From Chitinophagales bacterium (GTDB taxonomy: Bacteria > Bacteroidota > Bacteroidia > Chitinophagales > Saprospiraceae), in NCBI GenBank assembly GCA_022360175.1, contig JAKSDI010000036.1, forward strand, positions 1 to 60,488: a stretch of 60,488 bases of DNA, read 5' to 3'. Positions 26,767 to 35,738 of the stretch are shown here, piece by piece. The position numbers were made by a program, and so were the translations under genes. Positions within the stretch are counted from its first letter, which is position 1, and each line of letters begins with the position of its first letter. The notes below the pieces were generated by a model. The model ran no database searches. It was not told where the DNA came from and was given only the letters and a program-made list of their open reading frames with translations.

Positions 26767-27318
26767 ATGGGAAGGCCTAAGCTGTCTGAAGATGAGCTAA
26801 TTCGTATGTTGACTTCTTCTGATAATAGAGATACTGATAATGCAACAAAGTTTATTCTTAAGGAATATGGCAGGCTCATTAGGTCGCAGCTTAGAAACTT
26901 TATGCTTAAAAAGGATGAATTAGATGATGTCTTTCATGATACGATTGTAGCATTGATTAAAAATCTTAGAAAAGGTGCCTTTAAGGGGAATAGTAATCTC
27001 AAGACATATCTTGTAGAAATCGCTAGGCGGCAATCGATGAACTATATTAGAGAAAAGGAAAGATTGTCAATAAAAAAGATTGAAACACTACCAGATAATC
27101 TTGCTGTTGAGGAAGAATCAAATGATGAAGATAGGATTAGGTATTTGAAAAAAATCATTTCAATGATTGACGAGATATGTAGATATATTATCATTGAACG
27201 ATTTGCAAATGGAAGAACATTGAGAGCAATCGCTAGTGATTTGAAAATCAAACCTACTTCCATCAATAAGAAGTACGAGCGGTGTATGAGTAAGGTAAAA
27301 ATATTGGTCGATGGATAA
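26767..27318 (+). CDS. ECF-type RNA polymerase sigma factor
   Basis: A 183-residue sigma-70-family protein of ECF size. Region 2 is visible as DELDDVFHDTIVALIKNLRKGAFKGNSNLKTYLVEIARRQSMNYIRE spread over about residues 55-98. Region 4, with a helix-turn-helix, runs from about 120 to 180 (CRYIIIERFANGRTLRAIASDLKIKPTSINKKYERCMSKVK). Its stop overlaps the start of the next gene by 8 bp (ATGGATAA), so the two are translationally coupled. That next gene encodes a single-span membrane protein, placed as an anti-sigma factor would be. The promoters it recognises are not identifiable from this window; the neighbouring giant surface proteins and the exporter are possible targets by location only. Confidence 0.85.
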   Translation: MGRPKLSEDELIRMLTSSDNRDTDNATKFILKEYGRLIRSQLRNFMLKKDELDDVFHDTIVALIKNLRKGAFKGNSNLKTYLVEIARRQSMNYIREKERLSIKKIETLPDNLAVEEESNDEDRIRYLKKIISMIDEICRYIIIERFANGRTLRAIASDLKIKPTSINKKYERCMSKVKILVDG

Positions 27319-28630
27319 CGAAAATGAATACACATTAGACAGGCTGACCAAATTCATACTCGGAGAATTAGACGCTTCTGAATCAGAGAAGATCGATAAG
27401 GAATTGCTTACTGACCCCAAATTGCAACGAGAGATTAATTTTCTACAGGCTATTAAAGAAGTTGCAGAGGAGGAAAATATCAGTCAACGGATAAGGCCCA
27501 TAATTGAGCAGTATAATAACTCATCTTTTTTTGAAAAGATTACAGATTTGTATCACCGTTTCAAGGACTATATAGTCATGCTATTGTCTTTGATTATTAT
27601 TGTGTTATTCATTACTAGTTTATGGAATGGAACAGATATAGAATCTGCTATTCCTGAGCGAGATACGCGGGATGATTCATCAGAATTAGAAATACCAGTT
27701 CCTCCACCAAGTACTCCCACTTCTAATGTTGCGATAGTAGTAGATACGAGTGACATTAATGCCGCTATTAAAAGCTTTTTAGCTATCAGCGAGCAACAGA
27801 GGCCTTTACTTCCTGCAGATACTTTCTGGGCATCCCTATCTTTTCTTATGAATCGCTTGGCTCAACAAATACCGCCTGAAGTCGAAAATGAACCTGCCAC
27901 CAATTCTTCTTCTGCCATAGGCACTAATGCTGCGGGAGAAGTGCAGTTTGTACGTTTTGAAGATATAGATGTTTTGGTAGAAAAAGAGGTCAATGAAAGG
28001 CTGGAAACTAAACTAGAAATTTATAAGAAACGATTCTTAGAACAGGATAGCATAATCAAACTACTTGATAGTACGTGTATTCCGTCTTCATCTTTTAACC
28101 TGGGACCAGGATATATCAATCCCTATCCTGAAGCTAACACTTTATTTGAAGGGCGCTTTTATCGTTCAGGTGTTCCCATCTTGGAACTCATAAGAATTAA
28201 TCGTATTGATGATTTAATTTTTGCATATAAAAACGATACAATATCTCTTAATAACTTCAAATTTACAACGGATCAAGATGTAATATCAATTGAGGGTACT
28301 TCCTTTAGAGATGAATTAAAATTTCTTTATAACCTGGATGATCCATATCAGATAGAGCGTTCAGTTAATGCACTTCAGCGATTTATGGATTTAGCGAAAC
28401 AGTATTCTAATGATATAAATATTTTACTAAGCATAGAGGCCGCAACAGGTAATTTAAGGAATAGAAAAAAACTAACAGAAATTGAAGGAGAAATGTTGAA
28501 ACAAGTTCTTTCAAGTCATTTTAAATTGCCTTCGGGAATGATAAAAATTGCTCCGAAATCAAAAAGGTGGAAACCAGGAAATGATAATCAATATCAGAGT
28601 AGAATCTTAATTAGTATTGTTGATAAGTAA
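27311..28630 (+). CDS. Single-span membrane protein, candidate anti-sigma factor
   Basis: A 439-residue protein with a cytoplasmic N-terminal part of about 88 residues, one transmembrane helix (about 89-108, MLLSLIIIVLFITSLW), a proline-rich stretch (PVPPPSTPTS) and a large periplasmic domain of over 300 residues. The N-terminal part opens with DRLTKFILGELDASESEKIDKEL, matching the LxxYxxGELs..E motif common at the start of anti-sigma factors in Bacteroidota. The start overlaps the end of the sigma gene by 8 bp, which supports partnership. The periplasmic part includes a probable coiled coil (EKEVNERLETKLEIYKKRFLEQD) and a C-terminal region faintly like OmpA-type domains. It is much longer than ordinary anti-sigma factors, so it may sense or bind something outside the membrane. 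Confidence 0.65.
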   Translation: MDNENEYTLDRLTKFILGELDASESEKIDKELLTDPKLQREINFLQAIKEVAEEENISQRIRPIIEQYNNSSFFEKITDLYHRFKDYIVMLLSLIIIVLFITSLWNGTDIESAIPERDTRDDSSELEIPVPPPSTPTSNVAIVVDTSDINAAIKSFLAISEQQRPLLPADTFWASLSFLMNRLAQQIPPEVENEPATNSSSAIGTNAAGEVQFVRFEDIDVLVEKEVNERLETKLEIYKKRFLEQDSIIKLLDSTCIPSSSFNLGPGYINPYPEANTLFEGRFYRSGVPILELIRINRIDDLIFAYKNDTISLNNFKFTTDQDVISIEGTSFRDELKFLYNLDDPYQIERSVNALQRFMDLAKQYSNDINILLSIEAATGNLRNRKKLTEIEGEMLKQVLSSHFKLPSGMIKIAPKSKRWKPGNDNQYQSRILISIVDK

Positions 28631-28825
28631 AATAAATCTTCTCTTTTCGTAGTGGAGTTGTTCAGACAATACACACGATACTAAAAGCATCCTTTTTATC
28701 CTGTTTAGATTTTTTATAAATAAATGTGTGATCTATCGCAACTACTTTGCATAGCTGGTGTTATCCTTTTGAATTGAAATGATAGTATTACTATTAAATA
28801 TAAAAGTTTAACTAAAACGAATCGA

Positions 28826-29353
28826 ATGTCAGCTACAGAATTTACAAATGCTTATCTCACGATAGAGCCATTTTTGACCAGTTTTGCTTACCGCTTAACA
28901 CAATCAGAAGATAGGGCTAAAGAACTGGTGCAGGAAACAGCATACAAAGCTTTTAAACATTGGAAGATGTATAAACCCCATACCAATCTAAAAGCATGGT
29001 TGATGACTATTATGCGCAATACTTTTATTAATGATTATCGAAGACATAAAAGGAGACAAACCTTCAATGATAATTCTACGAATCTATACTTCATAAATTC
29101 TGGAAAAAATACAGTTAATAATGCCGGAGAATCAGCGCTCGCCCTTAGTGAAATCCATGCAGTGTTAGAGGATTTAGAGAATTGGATGAAGGTTCCGTTT
29201 TTGATGTATTTAAACGGCTATAAATATGATGAAATAGCAAGTGAATTAAATATACCTCTAGGAACGGTAAAAAGCAGAATTTTCTTTGCACGAAGAAAAC
29301 TGAAGCAAGTATTAAGGGTAGTGTATAGCTCTTATAACGTTATTGATAATTAG
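28826..29353 (+). CDS. ECF-type RNA polymerase sigma factor adjoining an export operon
   Basis: A 175-residue ECF sigma factor. Region 2 runs from about 18 to 85 (FAYRLTQSEDRAKELVQETAYKAFKHW ... LKAWLMTIMRNTFINDYRR) and region 4 from about 115 to 168 (VPFLMYLNGYKYDEIASELNIPLGTVKSRIFFARRKLKQ). It is a canonical family member, unlike the more divergent sigma factor 1.5 kb upstream. Only 5 bp separate its stop from the following ABC transporter gene, so it is probably co-transcribed with the ABC / HlyD / TolC set and may control it. No anti-sigma gene is adjacent. It resembles housekeeping-type Bacteroidota ECF proteins that act without an anti-sigma partner, but that is inference. Confidence 0.92.
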   Translation: MSATEFTNAYLTIEPFLTSFAYRLTQSEDRAKELVQETAYKAFKHWKMYKPHTNLKAWLMTIMRNTFINDYRRHKRRQTFNDNSTNLYFINSGKNTVNNAGESALALSEIHAVLEDLENWMKVPFLMYLNGYKYDEIASELNIPLGTVKSRIFFARRKLKQVLRVVYSSYNVIDN

Positions 29354-29358
29354 CATAT

Positions 29359-31116
29359 ATGAAATCAGTACCAATTACTATTCGCCCACTTAAGCGCTTT
29401 TATGGATTACTTGAGTTAGATAGAAAGGATATTATCTACATCTATCTATATGCTATTTTCTCTGGGCTCATTACTTTGAGTTTGCCATTGGGAATTCAGG
29501 CTATTATTGGTTTGATTGCAGGTGGCTCAATTTCTGCTTCACTGATTGTATTGATTGTTATCGTAACCATGGGGACGGCTTTATCGGGCATATTAAAAGT
29601 GATGCAGTTGACCGTTACGGAGACAATACAGAGGCGTATTTTTGCTCGCTCTGCTTTTGACTTTTCATTCCGAATTCCACGCTTGCAACTGGATGAAGTA
29701 GTGCGTTTCCATGCTCCTGAGTTGGTCAATCGTTTTTTTGATACACTTACATTACAAAAGGGAGTTCCGAAGATATTGATGGACTTTTCTACCGCTATTC
29801 TTCAGGTAGCCTTTGGGTTGATCCTGATTTCATTTTACCATCCATTTTTTGTGTTTTTTAGCTTCGTATTAGTGGGAATATTAATATTGATATTCAGGCT
29901 TACAGGGCCAGGCGGGTTAAAAACGAGTCTTCAGGAGTCCAAATACAAATATGAAGTAGCATACTGGTTGGAAGAAATAGCCAGAGCTATGGGGACTTTT
30001 AAATTGTCAGGAGGAAATACTTTTTCCCTGAATAAGACAGATGGCTTGGTAAGTAGTTATCTGGACAGCCGTAAAAAGCACTTTAAAATTTTAGTACTAC
30101 AGTATGGACATATTGTAGCTTTTAAGACGATTATCACAGGAAGTTTACTGTTTTTAGGAAGTTATTTGGTGATCAATAATCAAATTAACATAGGGCAATT
30201 TGTGGCAGCAGAAATTGTAGTGATTCTGGTGATAGCTTCTGTAGAAAAACTGATCCTGAGTATGGAGACTATTTACGATGTATTGACCGCTCTGGAAAAA
30301 ATAGGAACGGTAACAGACCTTCCTATTGAAAAAGATGAAGGGATAAAGTATGAGGAAATTGATACAGGAGCAGGCATGAGCATAGAAGTAAAGGATCTCA
30401 GTTTTCAGTTTAAGGATGCAGAAAAGCCCACCTTAGATAATTTATGCCTTAGTATTCAACCTAATGAGAAAATATGTATAGCAGGTTATAATGCTTCTGG
30501 TAAGTCTACATTGCTCCAATTGTTGGCTGGCCTTTATAGCAATTACAAGGGCAGTATTACTTACAATGGAGTACCTCTAAGTAATATGCATATAAATAGT
30601 TTGCGGCAGCATATTGGAGATTATTCTATTCACGAAGATATTTTTCGTGGCACCGTCTATGAAAATATCGCATTTGGTTGCCCGGATAAAGGTATGAGAG
30701 CAGTAGTAGAGGCAGCAAAACAAGTAGGGCTCAATACTTATATTGACGCATTGCCTCAGGGGTATGACACCATGCTCTTGCCAGAAGGGCGCAATGTGCC
30801 ACAAAATATTAGGACCCGTATCATTTTAGCGCGCTGTATTATTTCCGGTCCACGAATGTTGGCAGTGGAAGGCTATTTTTATGGAATGGAGAGAAACAGC
30901 CGAGCCTTGATTGCAAATCTACTAGCAGGAAAAGATCAGCCCTGGACCATGTTGATGGTGACAGATGACCCGGTACTTGCGGAGCGCTGTGATCGCATAC
31001 TTATTATGGATGGCGGAAAAATTATTGACCAGGGAACCTATGATGAGATAGCCCAAAGTAAGCACTTTACTAAGGTATTCCGCCTTTCAGATAGGCAGCA
31101 ACTTTATAGTTCTTAA
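29359..31116 (+). CDS. ABC exporter (membrane plus ATPase) with degenerate ATPase motifs
   Basis: A 585-residue half-transporter of the HlyB/MsbA type with no peptidase domain. The N-terminal six-helix membrane domain spans about residues 20-310 (first helices IYIYLYAIFSGLITLSLPLGI and SLIVLIVIVTMGTALSGI). The ATPase domain follows. Walker A is intact (GYNASGKST, 376-384), but the LSGGQ signature position reads VPQNI (480-484), the Walker B aspartate is replaced (MLAVEG, 500-505, glutamate kept) and the switch histidine is Asp (VTDD, 534-537). The protein may bind ATP but should hydrolyse it poorly or not at all. It precedes HlyD-type and TolC-type genes and follows a sigma gene by 5 bp, so it forms the inner-membrane part of a type I secretion-like apparatus. 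The substrate is unknown. Confidence 0.88.
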   Translation: MKSVPITIRPLKRFYGLLELDRKDIIYIYLYAIFSGLITLSLPLGIQAIIGLIAGGSISASLIVLIVIVTMGTALSGILKVMQLTVTETIQRRIFARSAFDFSFRIPRLQLDEVVRFHAPELVNRFFDTLTLQKGVPKILMDFSTAILQVAFGLILISFYHPFFVFFSFVLVGILILIFRLTGPGGLKTSLQESKYKYEVAYWLEEIARAMGTFKLSGGNTFSLNKTDGLVSSYLDSRKKHFKILVLQYGHIVAFKTIITGSLLFLGSYLVINNQINIGQFVAAEIVVILVIASVEKLILSMETIYDVLTALEKIGTVTDLPIEKDEGIKYEEIDTGAGMSIEVKDLSFQFKDAEKPTLDNLCLSIQPNEKICIAGYNASGKSTLLQLLAGLYSNYKGSITYNGVPLSNMHINSLRQHIGDYSIHEDIFRGTVYENIAFGCPDKGMRAVVEAAKQVGLNTYIDALPQGYDTMLLPEGRNVPQNIRTRIILARCIISGPRMLAVEGYFYGMERNSRALIANLLAGKDQPWTMLMVTDDPVLAERCDRILIMDGGKIIDQGTYDEIAQSKHFTKVFRLSDRQQLYSS

Positions 31117-31141
31117 AAGCACAATTCATTTTTTGAACAGT

Positions 31142-31179
31142 AAGCACCAGATTTTAATTATGCAGACATACTGGTGCTT
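31142..31179 (+). promoter_or_regulatory. Hairpin between ABC and HlyD genes
   Basis: AAGCACCAG (31142-31150) and CTGGTGCTT (31171-31179) form a perfect 9-bp stem with a 20-nt loop inside the 79-bp spacer of the export operon. There is no T-tract, so a transcript-processing or stability element is more likely than a terminator. Confidence 0.4.
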
Positions 31180-31195
31180 GATAAGCTAAGATCAG

Positions 31196-32572
31196 ATGCT
31201 TAATATATCTCCAAATACAATTAACCACCAGGTAGAGGCTGATGCTTTTCACTCTTTTCAGAAAACGGGCATTTCCAGCGCAAATCGAATGTTTACTCGC
31301 TGGTTGTTAGGTACTTTAGTTACCTTTTTGACCATTCTTTTTCTTCCCTGGACACAGAATATTCAGGCAAAAGGAAAGGTTACCACATTACAGCCTGGAC
31401 AACGCCCGCAAACTATACAATCTACTATAGCAGGGCGTATTGAAGAATGGTATGTACGGGAAGGTGCATTCGTTCAAAAGGGAGATACCATTACTCATCT
31501 TTCAGAAATCAAAGCGGACTACTTTGACCCTGAATTGGTATCCCGAACAGAACAACAAGTTTCGGCCAAGGAAGGGGCCATAAGTGCTTATCAGCAAAAA
31601 ATAACAGCTCTGGAAAATCAAATATCGGCCTTAAAAACAGAACAGGGACTGAAGGAAAAACAACTAGGCAACAAGGTTCAGCAAGTACGGTTTAAGGTAA
31701 CTTCTGATAGTGCAGCAATGGTGCAGGCTCAGATACAAGACTCTGTAGCAATACAACAATATCAGCGTGCACAAAATTTGTTTGAAAGTGGCATCAAATC
31801 GCGGACGGATGTAGAAGATAAGCGGGTCAAACTTCAGAATACAAATGCTAAACGAATTGCAGCACGCAATAAATACGATGCAACACGTAATGAATTGAAT
31901 AATGCGCGCATTGCCCTGAATAGCCTGCGGTATGAGTACAATCAAAAAATTGCCAAAGCAGAATCAGATAAATTTAGCACCCTTTCTATACTTTATGATG
32001 CCGAAGGCAGTGCCAATAAGTTAAGAATTCAGGCTTCTAATTATGAACAGCGCAGTCATTTTTATTACATCTTAGCTCCTCAGGATGGGTACATCACCAA
32101 AGTAATTAAGCCGGGGATAGGTGAAACGGTGAAAGAGGGAGGTGCTATTGTGACGATTATGCCTGCCGATTATGAATTGGCTGTAGAGTTGTATGTCCGT
32201 CCCATGGATTTGCCATTAATTGACCTTGGGCAGGAAGTTCGATTTATATTTGATGGCTGGCCTGCATTTATATTTTCGGGTTGGCCCGGACAATCTTTTG
32301 GAACATATAAAGGAGAAGTAGTTGCTATCGATAATATGATTAGCTCTAATGGACAATACCGGATATTGGTAGCTTCTAATGATAAAAAGGAAGAGAAATG
32401 GCCTACTGCTTTAAGAGTAGGAGCGGGTGCTCAAGGGATTGCATTGCTTAATAATGTGCCAGTATGGTATGAAATATGGCGACGCCTGAATGGTTTCCCA
32501 CCAGATTATTATGGAAAACAGGAAAAAGAAGGAGAACCTAAATTAAAAGCGCCAGCGAAATCTATTAAATAG
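31196..32572 (+). CDS. HlyD-family membrane fusion protein
   Basis: A 458-residue periplasmic adaptor. A short cytoplasmic N-terminus is followed by one transmembrane helix at about 36-54 (LLGTLVTFLTILFLPW) and a biotinyl-lipoyl-like half (GKVTTLQPGQRPQTIQSTIAGRIEEWYVREGAFVQKGDTI spread over about 62-105). A long coiled-coil hairpin spans about 125-285, then the second lipoyl half (ILAPQDGYITKVIKPGIGETVKEGG) and a beta-barrel region. Such proteins link an inner-membrane ABC exporter to a TolC channel. It sits between those two genes in the same orientation, 79 bp after the ABC gene and 66 bp before the TolC-like gene. The three together form a complete trans-envelope export path. Confidence 0.92.
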   Translation: MLNISPNTINHQVEADAFHSFQKTGISSANRMFTRWLLGTLVTFLTILFLPWTQNIQAKGKVTTLQPGQRPQTIQSTIAGRIEEWYVREGAFVQKGDTITHLSEIKADYFDPELVSRTEQQVSAKEGAISAYQQKITALENQISALKTEQGLKEKQLGNKVQQVRFKVTSDSAAMVQAQIQDSVAIQQYQRAQNLFESGIKSRTDVEDKRVKLQNTNAKRIAARNKYDATRNELNNARIALNSLRYEYNQKIAKAESDKFSTLSILYDAEGSANKLRIQASNYEQRSHFYYILAPQDGYITKVIKPGIGETVKEGGAIVTIMPADYELAVELYVRPMDLPLIDLGQEVRFIFDGWPAFIFSGWPGQSFGTYKGEVVAIDNMISSNGQYRILVASNDKKEEKWPTALRVGAGAQGIALLNNVPVWYEIWRRLNGFPPDYYGKQEKEGEPKLKAPAKSIK

Positions 32573-32638
32573 GGAATATAATCTGTATCCATTTTTGGTT
32601 CCATTCCAAATCTTTCAAAAACTCAAATAGGACAGGAA

Positions 32639-34087
32639 ATGAAGCTTCACGTGGGATTATTGCCATGTATTGTGATGTTATTTTTGGGGATGCCACAGCT
32701 ACTTTCATCTCAAGCTTTGATTGATAGTAATCGGGTATTGACTTTAGAGGAATACTTTACCTGGATAAAAGTGCATCATCCTATTGCCAGGCGAGCCAAC
32801 TTATTAGAACGACAATCAAAAGCATTAGAGCTCCAGGCAAAAGGTGGATTCGATCCAAAAGCTTATGCTGAATGGGATCAAAAATCCTTTGATCAAAAAG
32901 ACTATTTCTCAATAGGAGAGGGAGGGCTAAAATTACCAACGAGGTTTGGTATAGAACTAAAGGCTGCCTATACAGTAACAGACGGGATTTATCTCAACCC
33001 AGAGCGAAACCTGCCTGATGCAGGGCAAGCTATAGCTGGGATTACATTGCCAGTTGGGCGAGGACTCATGATTGATCAGCGTAGAGCAGATTTGCAGCAA
33101 GCTGAATTAATGGCTTCGATGAATGAAATAGAACGCCAATACTTGCTTAATGATCTATTACTTGCTGCTGCTACTGCTTATTGGGAGTGGGGAATGGCAC
33201 ATCAGCAATTAGAAATTTATAAGAATGCCTTGACTGTTGCAGAAGACCGCCTGCAAGGTATTCGCGAAAGCTTTAATCAAGGAGATAAACCTGCTATAGA
33301 CACTTTAGAAACGCTTATTCAGGTGCAAAATCGTCAACTGAATTATAGTCAGGCAAAACTAAATTGGGAAAATGCGGCACTGCTTCTTTCTAATTTTCTT
33401 TGGTATGAAGGCCATCTTCCTCTGGAAGTTTCTTCCCAAATGAGGCCTCCTGCATTAGAAGATATAGCCTATGGTTTAGATACTGCTAATGATATCGTGT
33501 TCCAACAAGAATTGGTCTTTACGCATCCCGATATTCGCAGATATAAGGTAAAGCAAGAGCAATTAATGATTGATCAGCGATTGGCAAAAGAGCAATTGAA
33601 GCCCCGCCTGGATTTATCGTATAATTTTCTGGGGGATGGTATTAACTTTATCAATGAAGGCCATTCAGATGATGGTCGCTTTAATACACTGCTTACGCAA
33701 AATTATAAATGGGGATTATCATTTGATATGCCACTTCTATTACGCAAGGAACGAGGGAAATTAGATCTTGTAGAGATCAAAATGCAGGAAAATAACCTAA
33801 GCATAGAGCAAAAACTGGTTGAAATAAGTAATAAAATCAGCACCTATTATAACCAATTAAAATTCCTGCTCGAACAAATTGATATTTACAGTAGTACAGT
33901 AGATAATTATCAGGCATTGCTCGATGCAGAAAATCTTAAATTTAGACAGGGCGAAAGCTCTATTTTTCTAATCAACGCTCGAGAACAAAAATTGATAGAA
34001 GCACAACTGAAATTGACAAGCTTAAGAGCTAAGTTTCAGAAAAATCAACAAAGCCTGCAATGGGCAACCGGTCAATTGGGAAGGTAG
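32639..34087 (+). CDS. TolC-family outer membrane channel protein
   Basis: A 482-residue outer-membrane efflux protein with a signal peptide (MKLHVGLLPCIVMLFLGMPQLLSSQA). Long amphipathic helices with two internally similar halves form the periplasmic tunnel and contain typical stretches such as DLLLAAATAYWEWGMAHQQLEIYKNALTVAEDRLQGIRESFNQGD (split over about 175-225) and NYQALLDAENLKFRQGESSIFLINAREQKLIEAQ near the C-terminus. It is the last gene of the sigma / ABC / HlyD / TolC cluster and would provide the exit duct for the exporter. No toxin, bacteriocin or peptide substrate gene could be recognised nearby. Confidence 0.92.
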   Translation: MKLHVGLLPCIVMLFLGMPQLLSSQALIDSNRVLTLEEYFTWIKVHHPIARRANLLERQSKALELQAKGGFDPKAYAEWDQKSFDQKDYFSIGEGGLKLPTRFGIELKAAYTVTDGIYLNPERNLPDAGQAIAGITLPVGRGLMIDQRRADLQQAELMASMNEIERQYLLNDLLLAAATAYWEWGMAHQQLEIYKNALTVAEDRLQGIRESFNQGDKPAIDTLETLIQVQNRQLNYSQAKLNWENAALLLSNFLWYEGHLPLEVSSQMRPPALEDIAYGLDTANDIVFQQELVFTHPDIRRYKVKQEQLMIDQRLAKEQLKPRLDLSYNFLGDGINFINEGHSDDGRFNTLLTQNYKWGLSFDMPLLLRKERGKLDLVEIKMQENNLSIEQKLVEISNKISTYYNQLKFLLEQIDIYSSTVDNYQALLDAENLKFRQGESSIFLINAREQKLIEAQLKLTSLRAKFQKNQQSLQWATGQLGR

Positions 34088-34091
34088 AAAA

Positions 34092-34150
34092 GTGTGTGGG
34101 ATGATGTACGGTGTGGGATGTGAGGTGTACGGTGTGAGTGTAGGATGTGT
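34092..34150. repeat. Degenerate GT-rich direct repeats
   Basis: Just after the TolC-type gene three diverged units of about 17-21 bp built on GTGTGGGATG and GTACGGTGTG follow one another. No coding frame or hairpin is involved. It looks like a decaying minisatellite. Confidence 0.5.
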
Positions 34151-34239
34151 TTTAAGTCCGAAATCTAAGCTCATTTATCATCCCTAACAAATTATTGATC
34201 CCTCTTTACCCAATCCCTATTCTTCTCTACATTTGCCCA

Positions 34240-35166
34240 ATGAAAATAAAATATCCAGCTATTGGCTTTTCGAGCATAGCTTTCTTACTTATTTTTTTTG
34301 GAGCAATAGGGTATAGTAGTAAAGCTATATTTATCAAATTGGCATATCGCTATGGAGCTGATAGTGTATCACTGGTAGCGCTGCGAATGGTTTTTTCATT
34401 GCCTTTCTTTTTGCTGGCTGCTTGGTGGAGCAACAAAAAGAAAAAGGATGATGCATTTAAATTAAATACTCGGCATTGGGGGCAGTTGGTTTTATTAGGC
34501 ATGATGGGGTATTACCTGGCAAGCCTGTTTGATTTTTGGTCTTTACAATATCTAACAGCCAGTTTGGCACGCCTGATATTGTTTACTTATCCTACGATAG
34601 TATTGATTCTTTCTGCTATTTTTTTGAGGCGAAAAGTTAGTTGGGTAGAAGCGGGAGCTGTTTTACTTTCTTATATAGGAATTGCCTTGGCATTTTCTCA
34701 GTCAGTAGACTTAGAGCAGGGCGAACATTTTTGGAGAGGAGTAGTCTTGTCTTTTGGTAGTGCATTTTCTTTTGCTATCTATTTAATTGGGAGTGGTGAG
34801 TATTTGCCAAAGATGGGTACCCTGCGTTATAATTCTCTTACGATGAGCATTGCTTGTCTGGCGATTATCATTCATCATGGTATCCAGCATCAGTGGGATT
34901 TGTTTGATTTCCCTATGCCAGTGTATGGCTATTGTTTGGGTATGGCATTTTTAGCAACGGTATTTCCCAGTTTCATGGTAGCAGAAGGTATTCGGCGCTT
35001 AGGAGCAGGGCCTGCTTCCATTGCCAGTAGTATTGGCCCTATATCTACTATTATGTTAGCAGCTGTTTTCTTAGGTGAATATTTTGGCTTCTGGCAATGG
35101 ATAGGAGCAGTCTTGGTAATTGGTGGTGTATTACTACTATCGTGGTGGAAGCGCAGGAAGGGATAG
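34240..35166 (+). CDS. EamA/DMT-superfamily transporter
   Basis: A 308-residue inner-membrane protein with about ten transmembrane helices arranged as two EamA repeats of five. The first repeat contains FGAIGYSSKAIFIKLAYRYG and ASLARLILFTYPTIVLILSAIFLRRKVSW; the second contains GVVLSFGSAFSFAIYLIGSGEYLP and ASIASSIGPISTIMLAAVFLGE (the last four of these quoted in part of longer conserved segments). The ATG at 34240 is preferred over a TTG at 34195 because the latter adds a foreign hydrophobic leader. Members export amino acids or other small metabolites; the substrate cannot be predicted. It stands alone and converges on the GNAT-HTH pair. Confidence 0.88.
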   Translation: MKIKYPAIGFSSIAFLLIFFGAIGYSSKAIFIKLAYRYGADSVSLVALRMVFSLPFFLLAAWWSNKKKKDDAFKLNTRHWGQLVLLGMMGYYLASLFDFWSLQYLTASLARLILFTYPTIVLILSAIFLRRKVSWVEAGAVLLSYIGIALAFSQSVDLEQGEHFWRGVVLSFGSAFSFAIYLIGSGEYLPKMGTLRYNSLTMSIACLAIIIHHGIQHQWDLFDFPMPVYGYCLGMAFLATVFPSFMVAEGIRRLGAGPASIASSIGPISTIMLAAVFLGEYFGFWQWIGAVLVIGGVLLLSWWKRRKG

Positions 35167-35189
35167 ATTAAGTAATCTTGAGCACTTAC

Positions 35190-35738
35190 TTAAGCTGATT
35201 TTTTAAAGCTTAATCTATTCTTGACCTTTTTATATTCTAATGACCGCTTTTCATCATTTTTCCTGATCTCTTCTTCTAATTTCCTGCTATGTAATTTATA
35301 CCAATAAGTAGCGGGTATCATATGGTCGCTATGATGTTCTAATCGATACATTAAGTCTACATTAGGATTTTCTTTCTCATTGATTATCCTACTTAGTTTT
35401 GTTTTATGAATACCTATATCTGTTGCAAATGCCACCATACTTTTATTAAGCAAGTGTATATACCTTTTTAATTGATTAGCAAAAGAAAACTCGTTAAGGT
35501 ATTCTGGCTGTATGAAGTAATCCTGCATTAATAACTTCATCCTTATAAGCTCTCCCTGTAAAATCTGTTCATCAGACATACTTTTTAATGCTTCAAAGCG
35601 TAGTTTTCTTAATTCTTCATCAGCAGCTTGCTTTTCAGCTTTACTTAAGGTGCTTCTGAAAACAAAACTTTCGGCAATTTCCTCATCTGTATATTGCTTG
35701 CTGAGTTCTTCGTACTTAGGCTCCTGCTTCTTACTCAT
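35190..35738 (-). CDS. HTH protein, candidate antitoxin of a GNAT-HTH module
   Basis: A 182-residue protein whose C-terminal half carries an XRE-like helix-turn-helix (about 108-150: LNKSMVAFATDIGIHKTKLSRIINEKENPNVDLMYRLEHHS, shown here only as the centre of the motif), the form seen in HigA-like antitoxins. The N-terminal half is charged and helical (DEEIAESFVFRSTLSKAEKQAADEELRKLRFEAL). It is encoded second, overlapping the GNAT gene by 8 bp, so the two are translationally coupled. A palindrome with 8-bp arms lies upstream of the pair, a plausible binding site for this protein. Gene order, sizes and overlap resemble type II toxin-antitoxin modules, but known GNAT toxins (TacT, AtaT) pair with ribbon-helix-helix antitoxins, so this pairing differs. 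Function is inferred. Confidence 0.7.
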   Translation of the reverse strand: MSKKQEPKYEELSKQYTDEEIAESFVFRSTLSKAEKQAADEELRKLRFEALKSMSDEQILQGELIRMKLLMQDYFIQPEYLNEFSFANQLKRYIHLLNKSMVAFATDIGIHKTKLSRIINEKENPNVDLMYRLEHHSDHMIPATYWYKLHSRKLEEEIRKNDEKRSLEYKKVKNRLSFKKSA

